Position numbers and translations under genes: made by a program. Source: Motacilla alba alba (taxonomy: Eukaryota; Chordata; Aves; Passeriformes; Motacillidae). Taken from it: DNA of 64,000 nt. Below are positions 33,336 to 45,450 of this stretch, piece by piece. Below the pieces are notes generated by a model that made no database searches, was not told the origin of the DNA, and worked only from the letters and a program-made list of their open reading frames with translations. Within the stretch, counting starts at the first letter, position 1. Every line of letters begins with the position of its first letter. Location of the stretch: NCBI RefSeq assembly GCF_015832195.1, contig NC_052032.1, positions 4,160,618 to 4,224,617 on the forward strand. The letters run 5' to 3'.

Positions 33336-36300
33336 AGTGTGCCCAAATTATCAACAAGAAACATTGGGAGGATGTAAGAGCTCTCAGCCAGTTACTGTCC
33401 CTTCAGTGACATCTTCAAGAGATTCATGAGGTGCCCTCTACTTGCCAGAGAAATCCATTCTGTTGTGTCACATCCCTCAGTGATGCTGGGATCCCCTTCC
33501 TGCTCCAGCTGGACCCTTCCAGCCCATCCAGCTGCCCCAACTCCCACTGGAGAAATCCTTGCACCCTTTCCAACATACAGCATGTATTTTGCAAAGGCTG
33601 AGGAAAGAAATCCGACTTCTCCAGTCAGATTTGGAGAATCCATGGCTCCAGAGCAGGCAGCCCTGCTGATTCGAGAACCGGGAACAGGCATGCACTTGGT
33701 TTGCTTAAAATAGAATGGTTTCTCTGTGTCAGCATCTCCTGTTCCTCCATCCCCCACAACATTTTCTGATTACACCCTTGAAGTGTCACCTGCACATCAC
33801 ATTTTGGAGAATGGCAGATGAGTCCTGGGTTTGGAGGGAGACTGGGGATACTGAGGAGGAAGAGAGAAGCTTCATCAGCAGAGTCTGAGAGGAAAAGAAA
33901 AAAGAGGAAGAGAAAGAAAAATATCAGTGCCAACCTCTTCCCTTCAACAGCAAGGATCTTGCCTTATTACCTGATGGGGCACAACTGCAAATGTTGGGAG
34001 AAGTGCCTGGGAACCATTGGGTCAGAATAAAAATCAAAGACAGCTATCACTACCTGTTCTGGGCTGAAAAGAGTGAAGGAACTGTGATATAACCCTCAGG
34101 ACCTGGCAGTGTGTTATCAGCAATGCACTGATTGCTGCTTGCACTGACTGCAAAGGTGCTGCTCACTGCTACTGCTCCCCTCACCACCTCCCCTCCAGAT
34201 CTGGGAAATCTCTAAGGTATGGGATTTGTATCCCTCAATGCAGGGACTTCATCCCACACATGCCACATGGGCCCAGAGCCCCATTGCAGCCCAGCCCAGG
34301 GCCACCAGTCCCTGCCCCAAAGGTTCTGTGGGATGCTGGGCTGCCCTGCCTGTCCCCATCACTGTCCTGCTCCCTGGCTGGGGTGGCGGGATGGGTGCCA
34401 GGCTCTGGCACTCACCCTGCCAGCTCCCAGCCCCCAGGGAGCCCCAGCTCCCTGTTGCACCCAGTTTGCCCCCTGATATTGTCTCTCAAGGTGAGAAGTG
34501 CATGTTGGATCCACCAACTCCAAGCACAGACCCTTTGGGACAGAGACTCTCTCTTGTGTATATACACAAGCACCCATATTCAGATCATCTTGGCTTCCTA
34601 AAATAATACCAAGTAATACCTAAGGAAATTTCCCACCTCCTCTGCATACCAAATATTGTCTGCTTTTGGGATCAGATACCTTGGTTTTTTTTTCTCCCTG
34701 AACGCATGTTGTTTACCACACAATCCATAATGGATCGTACAAAAAGATGCTGTTTTATTTTTCTTACAGGCATCCAGCTAATGGATGAAGTAATTTAGTG
34801 AGGCTATTGTATTTCACTCAATAGCCTGTATGTAGATTTGTTGTGAAGGATAAAATGTTCCCTCTTCAAACACTAACAATGGGAGCACAGTCTACCACTG
34901 ACCTTGTACTGTGCTGCTGTGCTGTGTGCAGGGAACAATGGCAGCCCTGGTGATGGGCAATGCAAACACAGGGATGTTTATTTTCAATAGCAGGGACCCA
35001 TCCTCTTCCACAGAGCATGTGTTGGTGTTCACCTGTATGCAAGGTACAAATATTCACAGTGTTTTAAGGTTTCAGTGAATGCCTCTGATTTCTAACTGTC
35101 CTGAATAGAAGAGTTGTTTGTAAATACCCATTTCAGAGGTCTTCAAAATTTAAAAACTGTGAGTTTCCACTGCTCTTTGTGTGTGGGTATGTGTGCCTTC
35201 AACAGGTCTATTGTGAGGGACCTAGAGTGCCTTCTCTCCTCTCAGAAATAGTTGTATTTTTAAAGGGCAGCAATCAGCATCCACTCAGGCTTTTAAACCC
35301 AGTATTTCCTAATTATGGGTGCAGTAAGTTCTGTTGAACCTGTCAAACATTTTCATATCTTCTGAGGTGCACAAAGATTAGCTGATGGTATTATTCTACC
35401 CTGTCTGTGAATAAATAGAGAGCACTAATGGAAGTGTTCTCCAGCGTTCTGGGATGGGATCCCTCCCATTCCATTAACCACCTGGGAGTTACAGACCTTG
35501 TCTGGGCTGGTTGTTCAGGGTCTATCTAAAGGCTGTACACAGCATTGTACCCCTCACAGTGCTCATTCTCACACCAGCTCTGGTATCCAGAGAGATCGGA
35601 CCAATAATCTGCAAGAGCTGCCTGCCACCCTCTGGATTCCCTTTCTAGTGTTGCTCAGAACAAACCCCTAAATTTTAGTCGGCTACATGTAGCTCAGAAA
35701 CTTCCCTCCAATTAATTAATGAATGTGTCAGTGGCCTGGGGGTATATGTGGCCTAATCTTAGTACTCAGCAGAACATGAGTGATTTCTGGGCAGACATCA
35801 GTTCTTCCAGTCCTTGCACCATTCCCTAGAAGCCAAATCCCTGAGAAAGAAACTGCCTGACAGGTTCCCTCCTTCTGCTTTGGCTTGAATGCAGACCAGA
35901 GGAGGTTCCACCCAAGATAATCACAGTTGGAAGGCACCAGGGATGATACCGTGGCCACATGGCCACATTCCTGCAGGCTTTCATACAATCAGAGCTCCAT
36001 TTCCATTCTGATGTTCCCTTGTGTGCCTCCTCTGGGAGACTGCTTTCAGGCCAAGAGGGTACCAGCTCAGGTGAGAACATACAGGTGTAATGGAAATTCC
36101 ATGTCCTGTGGCTCCTCCTGGCCCTTGGATAATGCCTAACCTGAAGCCATTAATTGGCTTTTCAAATGCTTGGATTTGCAGATATGAACAAACTCAGGAT
36201 CCTGTGAAGCTGTTTGCTGTCTTAAGTTCAGACATCTGACTTGGGTGTCTGACAGAACTGGCTGGAACCCCTAAAGCTCCTTGTAAAACCAGCAGAGAAA

Positions 36301-37164
36301 GGCTTGGGGGATAAAAAAAAAGGAATCCATGCCAAGATCCTGACTTATCTGTTCCAAATCTGGACGAGCTAATCCTTCTTTGCTGGCTACAGAAGGAGCT
36401 GAGGAGTCTGACCCACTAAACTTGGATGCCCAGGATGTCTCACACGAGTCAGTGTGAATGAGAGATGATGCATTAAGACTTTATTAGTATCTGACAGCCT
36501 TCTGATCATGGCAGAGAGCAGTTACAAGCAAAGACAAGAGGGTGGGATAGGTGCCAGCCTGTCTGACTCTGGGTTTGTTCCAGCATGTCTCAGCTCATGG
36601 CTGTCCTGCAGCCTCCTCTCCACAGACCTCTTCCTCTGTTAATTAACAGACAGAATCCCAAAAGTATTAAAACTGTGCCTTCCTCTCCTGTAATTTAATT
36701 TCTCTAACTTTTCTCAAAATAAAGTTTCTTTTTTGCTGTTGCCAAGATAAAGCTCTTTCTTCCACAAACGTCATCCTCCTTTTGTCTTCACTTCTCCCTG
36801 AGCAGCAAAAGTCTACCAGCCCTCAGAGGAGAGGCTCTCCTCCAAATCTGTTCCTATCTGCACTCTCCACACTCAAAATCTTGCTCTCCAGAGCAGTGTT
36901 TTCCTGGTCCAATGCTGGGAACCTTCAAGTTTCTACGAACTTTGTCCAACCAAGGCCCCCACCAGGCTTTCCACAGCTCAAATGGAATGTTTTGTAGAGC
37001 GCAGGGTATGAAATTTCTCTCCTGAGCAGATGAGGCTTGTCAGTTCCCCTTCAGGCCCCAGAGGTCTAAAAATTTTCCCAAATAACCCTCTCTGAAGAGG
37101 CTGCCCTCTCCTCATGTAGGCACTGATGGTTGCTGCTGTCCAGTATCATTCTGAGGGTGTAAGC
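33336..37164. other. Gene-free stretch, largely unique
   Basis: No gene recognised. There is a GC-richer patch at 34250-34480 with overlapping open frames on three frames, purine-rich DNA at 33850-33930, and a T-run at 34685-34693. Nothing resembles a known domain, tRNA or LTR. Confidence 0.5.
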
Positions 37165-37345
37165 ATGGAATCATTAAGGTTGGAAAAGACCTCCAAGATC
37201 CTCAAGTCCAGCCTTTGACTGAACACTATCTTGTCAATTAACCATGTCACCAAGTGCCTCATCTACTCATTTTCTGAACAATTCCAGCATTGGTGACTCC
37301 ACCACTTCCTGGGAAGTCTGTTCCAAGCCACGCCACCCTCCCTTC
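37165..37345 (-). mobile_element. CR1 LINE 3' end (antisense)
   Basis: GGAATCATTAAGGTTGGAAA, AGACCTCCAAGATCCTCAAG, CCATGTCACCAAGTGCCTC and TGGTGACTCCACCACTTCC are the reverse complement of the older CR1 3' end type. It is the same subfamily type as the copy at 33185. The right boundary is uncertain. Confidence 0.88.
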
Positions 37346-39917
37346 CAACTGGAAAAGATCCAGATTTTGCACTGCCTTTTCCCATGCAGGTTTTCTTTTG
37401 TGGAAAGATGCCTGGAGAGGGGCACAGGAGGGAAAGCATCCAGAAAACCTCGGTAAGTGTGTTTAAGGGGAAAGTATTCCCACAAGGAGCTCTATTTGAC
37501 TGGTGGAAAATGTCTTCTTCATTGATAGCAGGTAATGCAAAGCACACTGCCTGCAGCTTTTTCTTTTAATGTAGACATCTGAAAGTGACTGTATGATGGA
37601 GGGAGAGAGGGAAAGGTTATGTGTCTTCACAGGCCCAAAATGGCAGTATAATGAATATAAAAGCTATCCTCTCCTCCTCTAATATATTCACTCGCCATTC
37701 CACCCTCTTTTCTAGTGACTGTAAACAACATTTGTCATCAGCAATGGGCTACTTTTCATTATAAAACTGATCTGGAAACTACATTTTTATTTCACGTACA
37801 TCAGCAGTGACGGGAGAAGAAACAGGCAAGGGGAAAATATATGTCCCTAGCAGGAGAGGGACCTGGGACAAGCGTTGCCTGCACAATTCTGGGATCATTC
37901 ATACGTCTGGCCTCCAAGACAGAGGATGGTCTAATGCCTCATTAAATCCTACTGAGCCAACCATGATGTATGGGATCCTTTCAATCTTCCACGAAGTAAT
38001 GCAGTAAAAAAACCCTAATTTGCACGTTTAATGCATTCATTAAGCTATTAGTCTTTCAACAAGAGATTTAATAGCAAATTAACAGTTTTTATGAAAGAAA
38101 AAAACAACAACAAAACTCGCCACTTAGTAGAATTACTTTTGTGTCAGAGCACAATGCAGGGTAATGGGCAATTAGGGGTTTCGGAGGGGAGGATGGGAAG
38201 ATGGGTTTAATTTGTGTTTGGTTTATAATTAGCTGATGCTTGGTGCTTGGAATGAAATGAACTGGATCCCCTCGATGGGGAAGACACTGACTTGGGCAGA
38301 AAGCACGGCAGGGGCGGGGCATGAAAAGAAAAATGGGAGGAGCTGGAAGAAGGTTCATCCCAGAAAAATTATTCTCATAGGACACATCCTTCCATGCCCA
38401 GAGAATACTTTCTTGTGGTCAGACACTGTGGGCTGAGTTTGTGCTGCCTTGGGACTCACGCAGGTCTTCCTAGACACCAGCTGGCATGACAAACTCCTTC
38501 CAAGCACAAACAGGTACTGCCAGAACACTTACAGCTCAGCAAAAGTGCTGTCTTTCTATGGAAAACTCTGCTTAAAGTTGAGCAAACTCTCAAGTGCTTT
38601 GCCTAATAAAGACTGATTGTTTATTTAGGTCCAAAGCCTGAATTTCAGGCTGCGTTCAGCTTGGCAGATATGTGCCAGTGCAGATGGCTGGCACAGGGGC
38701 TGTTTTGTAACTTTTAGTTTGTGTAAGTCTCTTGGAAAAAAAAAAAAAAAAGAAAAAAAAAGTCTTAATGAGAACACTGAATTCCAGGGAAGACTTTGGT
38801 GAGAGAGAATTGCAAAATCAAGTAGTTGTCTGAACTTACTGAAAATAAATGCTACTTTACTTGAAAAGAAAGAAGTGGAGCTGTGTTTGTTTGCTTGTTT
38901 ATTTTTAAATGTCATTTCTAAGTTTTCTATTTCTTTGAAAAGTCAGTTGACAGAATATTGAACACCAAATCCACAGGATTTGGGGCCCTTTTTTCCTATC
39001 CACACAAACTTTGGGGAAAAAAAAGTCTTTTTTTAATTTTTTTTTCCTGTATCAGAAAAAAATCCTTTAAGGGATCATACATTGAGCTTTGATTTTCAGC
39101 TGGAGTGAGACAGAAAAAGGGAGAATAGTCTAAAATCAATTTCTTAAAGATCTGAGGAATCATAAATACAGTTTGAATCAATATCTCATGTGTGAGACTT
39201 TGTATGTGTGTGTGTTTTCCCTCACACACATTTATTCAAACAACTGCTTTCCCATAACAGAATATTCAATTCCGTAGATTTAATAAATTGGCTTTCCAAG
39301 GTGGAATATTAGCGTCAGGCAGTGGATCCTTTACATCTGCTTTTCCAAAACTTTTCTCCCCACAGAGGATTCTCTTCTGTTCCTGACACTGATTTTATGT
39401 AGCTGCTCATGCATTGACATTCAGGGCAGGAAAACAGCCCCTACAAAAGGACTTTTGTGCAAATTCTGAGAACCAGACTAAAATTAGGCAGGTGCTTAAG
39501 TCTTGTCACAAGCAGGTAATGCAGCAACATCTCAGTGTCCTTGAATTTCTGTAGGTGAAGCTGAGTTAATTCTTGCACCACCATGGACTCAAAGAGCAGT
39601 TTTCCTGCCTAAAAATTCAGAAGGATCCTTAGGACATGAGGCTGACCACATTTACATGCCAGAGCATGGTGTGTGAGCTGCTCTTCCAAAATTTATCCAA
39701 GGTAATGGAAAGTAGCACTAAGACTTTGCACTGCAGCGAGGTGCAGTTAGAATTAACCAGCAGCATGTGCAGCTTGGCTGGGGGAGCTCCTGGCAGATGC
39801 CAGAGGTTATTCCAGATGTTTCAAAGTCAGGGATTCTGGGCTGCTGTTTGGCTATAAAGCAGAGGCACAGAGCACATGGCTCAGCCAGGGCTCCTCCCTG
39901 GAATGCAGCTGGGCTGT
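37346..39917. other. Gene-free stretch
   Basis: Mostly unique. An A-rich run lies at 38736-38762. A canonical AATAAA with a T/G-rich downstream element is at 38605-38625, but no transcript structure leads to it. A splice-bounded 63-nt segment at 37390-37452 is reported as a finding. Confidence 0.5.
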
Positions 39918-40345
39918 TACAGAATCATAGAATCCTAAAATGGTTTGGGTTGGAAGGGATTTCAGAGCTCATCTCATCCCACCCCTGCCATTGCAGAGAC
40001 ACCTTCCGCTGTCCCAGGCTGCTCCAAGCCCTGTCCAGCCTGGCCTTGGACATATCCAGGGATCCAGGGGCAGCCACAGCTGCTCTGGGCACCCTGTGCC
40101 AGGGCCTGCCCACCCTCGCAGGGAAGAATTTCTTTCTAATATCCAAACTTTACCCACCCTCTCTCAGTGTAAAGCCATCTCTCCCTGTCCTGTCTGTCAC
40201 TACTGAAAGATGCTATAAAGTCTCCCCAGAGCCTTCTCTTCCCCAGGGTAAACAACCACCAGCCTTTCTTCATAGGAGAGGTGCTCCAGCCTTCCAATAA
40301 TCTCTGTCTTTCTTCTCATCTCTATTAGTGCCAAAGGGTCCTTTG
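39918..40345 (-). mobile_element. CR1 LINE 3' portion (antisense, about 430 bp)
   Basis: From left to right: AGAATCATAGAATCCTAAAA (tail), TGGTTTGGGTTGGAAGGGA, CTGTCCAGCCTGGCCTTGG, GGGCACCCTGTGCCAGGGCC, GTCTCCCCAGAGCCTTCTC and CATAGGAGAGGTGCTCCAGC. It covers the 3' UTR and the last part of ORF2. The 177-residue + strand frame at 39767-40300 is antisense CR1 and not a gene. The well-preserved tail suggests a relatively young copy. Confidence 0.95.
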
Positions 40346-43300
40346 CTCTAATATGCAACAACTTCTCAGGCATGATGCTGAAACACCCCTTTGGACATGG
40401 ATCTCCAGGTTGTAGGCTCCTGCCTCTCTGGCCCATGGCAGCAGAAGCAAGGGATGCTCTCAGTGTTACCCTGAACCTTGCGCAGCAAATGCTGTCAGCT
40501 CCTTCTTTTCATGCACTGGAAGCCAAATGCTGCTTTCCCACTAGTCCCTTTCCCTATCTGCCCCCATGGAGCTGCACCAGCAAGGTGGGGGTGGACTCTG
40601 CTCTGCCCAGAGCTGTGTCCACAGGTCCATGGGAGCTGGAATCCAGGACAGGGGACAGGGAGCCTCATCACAGCCAGCTCCAGCTCTCTGTGGGGAAGGT
40701 GCATCTCAGTCTCACCATGTCAGCTTTTCCTCTTCAAGCAGCTTGGTGTGTGGGCTGCTGCCTGCTCTCTAAAAGCTTCTGAGATATTTGTAGCTGCTCT
40801 GCTTGTTCTGATTTTGCTGGAACAAAAATAATTACTGAAAGGACAGGGATAAAAAACTGCATGTGTGTGTACATATATATTCTGAAAAACCAGTTTGAAG
40901 TGTGCCACAGGACTGCACTGGGTTTTAAAGGGATGTCATAAAGGAGACAGCTTTTATTCTGCTGTACACTGAAGGCTGTGAATTAGGAAAATACCATCAG
41001 AGAAACATTGCAGGTTTTGGAAACTACACGAGGACCGCAGCTCTGCCCTGGAATCTCATTCCAGTCTCCTGTGTACCTGGCAAGCAATGGTAAGGAAATG
41101 AGAGTCCTGCCAATTTGTAAAGGTTATGGTTGAGTGTATGGCTGGAGGGCTGATCCAATCCAGCTAATGCATATTGCTGATATAATACCGAATATTTCTT
41201 CTGTCTGGTCTTCAACTTTCTGGGATTAATTTCATATACACAGAGAGAACTTGTGACTTTCACAACTTTTACTTACCTGGGTGTAATGACAGATAAGGCA
41301 GATGTGCCCATTTCCCTACTTGCCCTGGTGCTATGACTGAAGATATTTTAAACCCTTCCAACCTCAAATCAAAGAACTGTTTTAAATTTAATCTCTGAAC
41401 ACTTTCAACTGAGTTTAAGGGTGAAATTTGCCTAATGGGAGTCCTCAAAAGTGAGCTCAGGTGGGACTGAAATGAAGTTTCAGCTTTTGCAATGGGTCAT
41501 ATCCCAGGAGTTAAATTCTCCCTGTCTTGGGAAAACTTAGCAATCACTTTGCCTCTGAGAGATCAGCAGCAGAAATTACTGCACACACGTGCCTACAAAA
41601 TCTGTCTCCGTTATCCCTCCCCCTTTGAAGCCCAGCAAAAAGCTGGGACTGGCACAGCCAGCCTGATGTAATTGAATTTCCCTGCCTCTTGCATTATATT
41701 TTATCAGGCGATGGCTTGGAGGGATTTACATTGCACAGAGCTGCCGAGGAGAGTGGCTGAAAAATGGTGTGAAAATGCTGATAAATAGTTCTAAATGAAA
41801 GCAATTTTAGCAAGAGCACCTGTAGGCAGCCTTGGTCTCCTTTTTGGTGACTATCACTGCAAAGTGGGAGCTTCCAGCAGCAACAGGCACACAGAGAGAG
41901 GTCCCACACAGCACCTGAGGCTGAAAGAGCCAAGGAATACCTTCTCTTTGCCTTGCTATTGAGCTGGGTCGAATTAGTGGCCAAATTAAAGCCCCAAATC
42001 TCTGCTGCTGACCCATTCATGGCTTTATTTTCCCTTGTTAATGGGAAGTAGATGAAGGACATTGGTGTTAACAGCCCTGGGTGACAGAGCTTTTCCTCTT
42101 CACACTCATCTACTGCTTGGAATAAAGGTGGTGGCAACCACAGCTCCTGTCAGCTGCACCTGAGCTCTGGTTCCTGAGACAAACACCTTAAGGGCCAGGA
42201 GACTGCTAGAGAAACACAGAATTTGGTCTCCTCCGTTGTGCTTCACGTTTCATGCAGTTCATTCTGAGATCAGAGCAAGGAGCCCATTACAGGCGCAACT
42301 GAGACACCACCACATCAACGGGTCACTGGTGGGTGGAAAAAAGTTTCTTTCCAGGTTATTGTTTCTGGATATTTGTATTGACACCATTTTCAAAGCTCTT
42401 TTGAGACGCACTTAACACAAGAAGAAGTGGCTGTTTCTAGGGGGTTTCTAGGCTTGCACTAATGGAAATGTTATATGGAAATGTGAAGCTAAAAGTACTT
42501 TTTTTGTTGTTTTGTGGTTTTTTGTTTTGTTTTGTTGTTTTTTGTGAGTTTTTTTGTTGGTTTTTTTTTGGGGGGGGGGGTTGTGTTTACCTCCAAGTAC
42601 ACATGGAAATAGCTTGTTCCAGCTCCTTGTACTTAAAGATCCATTTGTGCTGCTGCCTCAGCTCCTCCTGTGGAAGGCAGCAAGTTGAAAGAGTGATTTA
42701 GACACTGTTAACACAAACGAGAGGAGACAGGCCAGTACTTAGCACGACAGACTCCTCAGAAAGTGTGGACAGGGAAAAGCTGTTTCTTTTCTGTCTGTCG
42801 TTTCCCCTTTGCAGACTGCAGATGAGAATTTCATAGCAGACTAATTCAAGGAGCAGGAGCCCCCAGGTAATTCAGCTGCCAGTCCTTACAGTGGGTGCCC
42901 TTTGTGGCACAGCTCCGTGTGCAGGAGCAGGTGCTGGGTACCAGTTCATAAAATAGAGGGGGGTGTGAAGAATGAGTGACAGGGCACATTCTAAGTATCC
43001 ACTGCAAGAATTCAACAGGGGAACCCAGAAAACACAAAAATTAGGTGGGCTGAGTGATCAAGTTGCTGCTCTGTCCAAGCTGTGTCTTAAAATAAAGGAG
43101 GTACTGGGGGGTGAAGTAAAATAGGTTATGGGGCAGTGGGCTGGCTGTAAACCATGTTTAAAGTGTAAAAAACAAACAGCAATTCAGATCCAGAAGGTCT
43201 GAATTAAAATCTAGAGTGGATCTCAGGTTTTTTCCCAAGTAATAACCACATTTAAATCTAGTTCTTAGAAGTGTATTTCAGTTTAAGACCAACAGGCCAA

Positions 43301-44714
43301 AAATGGCTTTCTCTACTAAAGTGAGATTCATGTCTGTACAGAACACTATGAAAAAAAAAAATCTTTGCTCCACATGTTACAAATTTATTTTGGGTAAACT
43401 TATGTAATTCATGAATGAATGCATATTTCTGCTTTCTCTCACTTTATAGGAGCAAATCTGACCTTGATATTCAAAATAATGGGTTTTGGATTAACCTGAC
43501 CTGTGTTACAGTGTCCACCCTTTGGGTACAAAGGAGAAATCCCTCCAGCTGCACTCAATACCCTGGACAGCACCTGAATTTCTGATTAGAGTGAGTATCT
43601 CTTTTTAAAATTATTATGATTCTCCCTCCCCTAGAATTTCTGAGGAATAAGATTATTCTCCTAACTCTAGAAATGATTCTATTAGTATTTCTAAATGTAA
43701 CTGATTACACTGGCACAAGGGAAATGGTTGGAGATTCTGGGATAAAACAGAATCTCCTGTGCAATTCTCTAGATTAAAAACCATCAGACAACAAGGTGCA
43801 TTTAGAAAGTCAAAAGGAGAAATGTCCTGTGACAACAGAAAAATCAAAGTTTCCCAGATACCCACTTGGGTGATGAGTAAATCTATAAAGAAAGGGACTG
43901 ATCAGCAAGGAGAGCAACATCTCAGATGAGCTGGGGAGATAAAGTGAGACTTGTAAAATGTCAAGGTTTTAATTTCCTCGTGAAGGAGATCCTTTGTAGA
44001 GGAAATTAAAACAAACAGTAGAAATTCCTTGCCCATAGTAATAAGGAGTTTATAATGAGACAAGAAGCACTGACACCACGCAGGAAGAATGGGACCAAGT
44101 TAGAAAGTGATCTGCATTTGTCCTCGAAACAAAATGAATAATTTTCTTTCAAATTCAGTGAGGATGTTGATAATGACTGTGGCATAAAGGCAGGGTGTGA
44201 ATGGGAAGGAGATTATGGACATTTAAATTACTCTAGCTGAGGTAAAAGTAAAATTCAAACTTCTTGATGTGATGATAATGAGAGGAACAAACTGCTTTTG
44301 TTTCTGGTTTCTGAAAGAGACCTTTACGGAGTGTTGGTGCAGCAGCAGGTTGATATTATTTGATACAAGATTTGTAAGCACATGGATTTTAGACAAAAAA
44401 ATGACCAAGGCATTTGCAAGTCCATTAGTGCGACCCCTGTAGTTTGCAAAACCAACTTGGAGTGGCTGAGTCATTTAAACGGTGTCAGATGAATCACAAC
44501 ACCTTTTCTCAGAAAAGATCAGGAGAGAACAATGTGGTACCATGCTTTGAGAACTTAACTAATTCCTATCTATTTGGTGTAATTTAGATCTGTGTCCAAA
44601 TTAGCCAGAAGCATTTGAGATGTGCAGTGTGAGAAATTCTCCCTAAGGCAGAGGTAGGTAAAGTGAAGTTAAATCTGATCAGAAGAGTGTTACAAAAAGA
44701 GAATTTCTCCAAGA
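40346..44714. other. Gene-free stretch
   Basis: No gene recognised. The 147-residue minus frame at 41694-42137 has no domain or splice support. The part from about 43990 may be the decayed 5' side of the LINE relic that follows. A minus-strand splice-bounded segment at 41277-41336 is listed under findings. Confidence 0.45.
42498..42590. repeat. T/G-rich low-complexity tract
   Basis: Mixed (TTTTG)n and T-runs end in T9 followed by an 11-base G-run at 42570-42580. Confidence 0.92.
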
Positions 44715-45450
44715 AGGAAAGTATCTCTGTGAGGGTGCTTAGTAGTGAAATTCTTCAAGCAACAGTCTTGTCTGATCCCACTTCAAATTTTCATTAATAA
44801 TGGGAATTACCAGTGATGAATGGTGTTGGGAAAAGCCGGTATGAACTGGGTGGAATTTGTTTGTGCTGAAGTCCTAACGAACACTGGACAAGTGACCTGA
44901 AAAATCTGTGTAGGAAAAGCAAAGTCTGTGAGCCTGAGGAATACCTGGAGATGTTAGACAAGCTTAGACGGCTGTGCTGAGGAATCAAGATGTGATGGAA
45001 CTGTGAAAAAGTCAAATTCTAAGATGCCTCAGGCAATGTGTGTCTAATAAAGAAAGAGAAATGGAAATATTTTTGTATCAGAGCCTGGTACACATTTGTC
45101 TGCAGTGCCAGGTACTGTTCCAGACATCTGTGCCTAATGGAGACAAATCCAGATGAGGGTGGGTACAGAGAAGGACTGATGGGATAATCAAGTGGATGGA
45201 GAGGCAAAGACTGGAATTTTTAAGACAAGTAAACAACTGCTGTTACTAAACAGAGAGTGTTGAGGGGTATGTGAAAAAGATGAACAGAAGGATTCAAAAT
45301 GCCAGAGAAGGAGATGATTTGTTAAGCTCAAGGGTAATATTGACACAAGAAGAAATGAATGTCAACAAGCCACGATTAAATACAAGCTGAAAAATATAAG
45401 CAGGCAACTCAAAGTCAGAAGAAAGAGCAAAGCCTGTCCAGGGGAGAGAA
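44715..45450 (+). mobile_element. Ancient CR1-type LINE, 3' part of ORF2 (relic)
   Basis: Several ordered blocks match the conserved end of amniote CR1 ORF2. ATTTTCATTAATAATGGGA (44788) is the 'NIFINDL' region. TGTGAAAAAGTCAAATTCTA then AGATGCCTCAGGCAATGTG (45002-45040) is the 'KKAN-LG-IRQ' region. TATCAGAGCCTGGTACACAT then TGTCTGCAGTGCCAGGTAC (45076-45115) is the 'L-YCVQFW' region. GATGATTTGTTAAGCTCAAG through GACACAAGAAGAAATGAATG (45313-45360) is near the end. All frames are broken. This is an older lineage than the copies with intact tails. Confidence 0.75.

Noticed and set aside
38540..38640. 3' end of a gene, from AATAAA and a T/G-rich downstream element
   Set aside because: AATAAA is frequent in AT-rich DNA and no upstream exon or conserved 3' UTR could be identified.
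39767..40300. 177-residue + strand frame
   Set aside because: It lies over an antisense CR1 3' portion; related frames appear at other CR1 copies (5212-5658, 57241-57639).
41001..41085. Segment between AACATTGCAG and CAATG|GTAAGG
   Set aside because: The acceptor lacks a polypyrimidine tract.
41694..42137. 147-residue minus-strand frame
   Set aside because: Mixed composition without a recognisable motif or splice context.
43494..43578. Splice-bounded segment between TGTGTTACAG and AGA|GTGAGT
   Set aside because: The polypyrimidine tract is weak and the only frame open across it gives an unremarkable peptide; judged a chance pseudo-exon.
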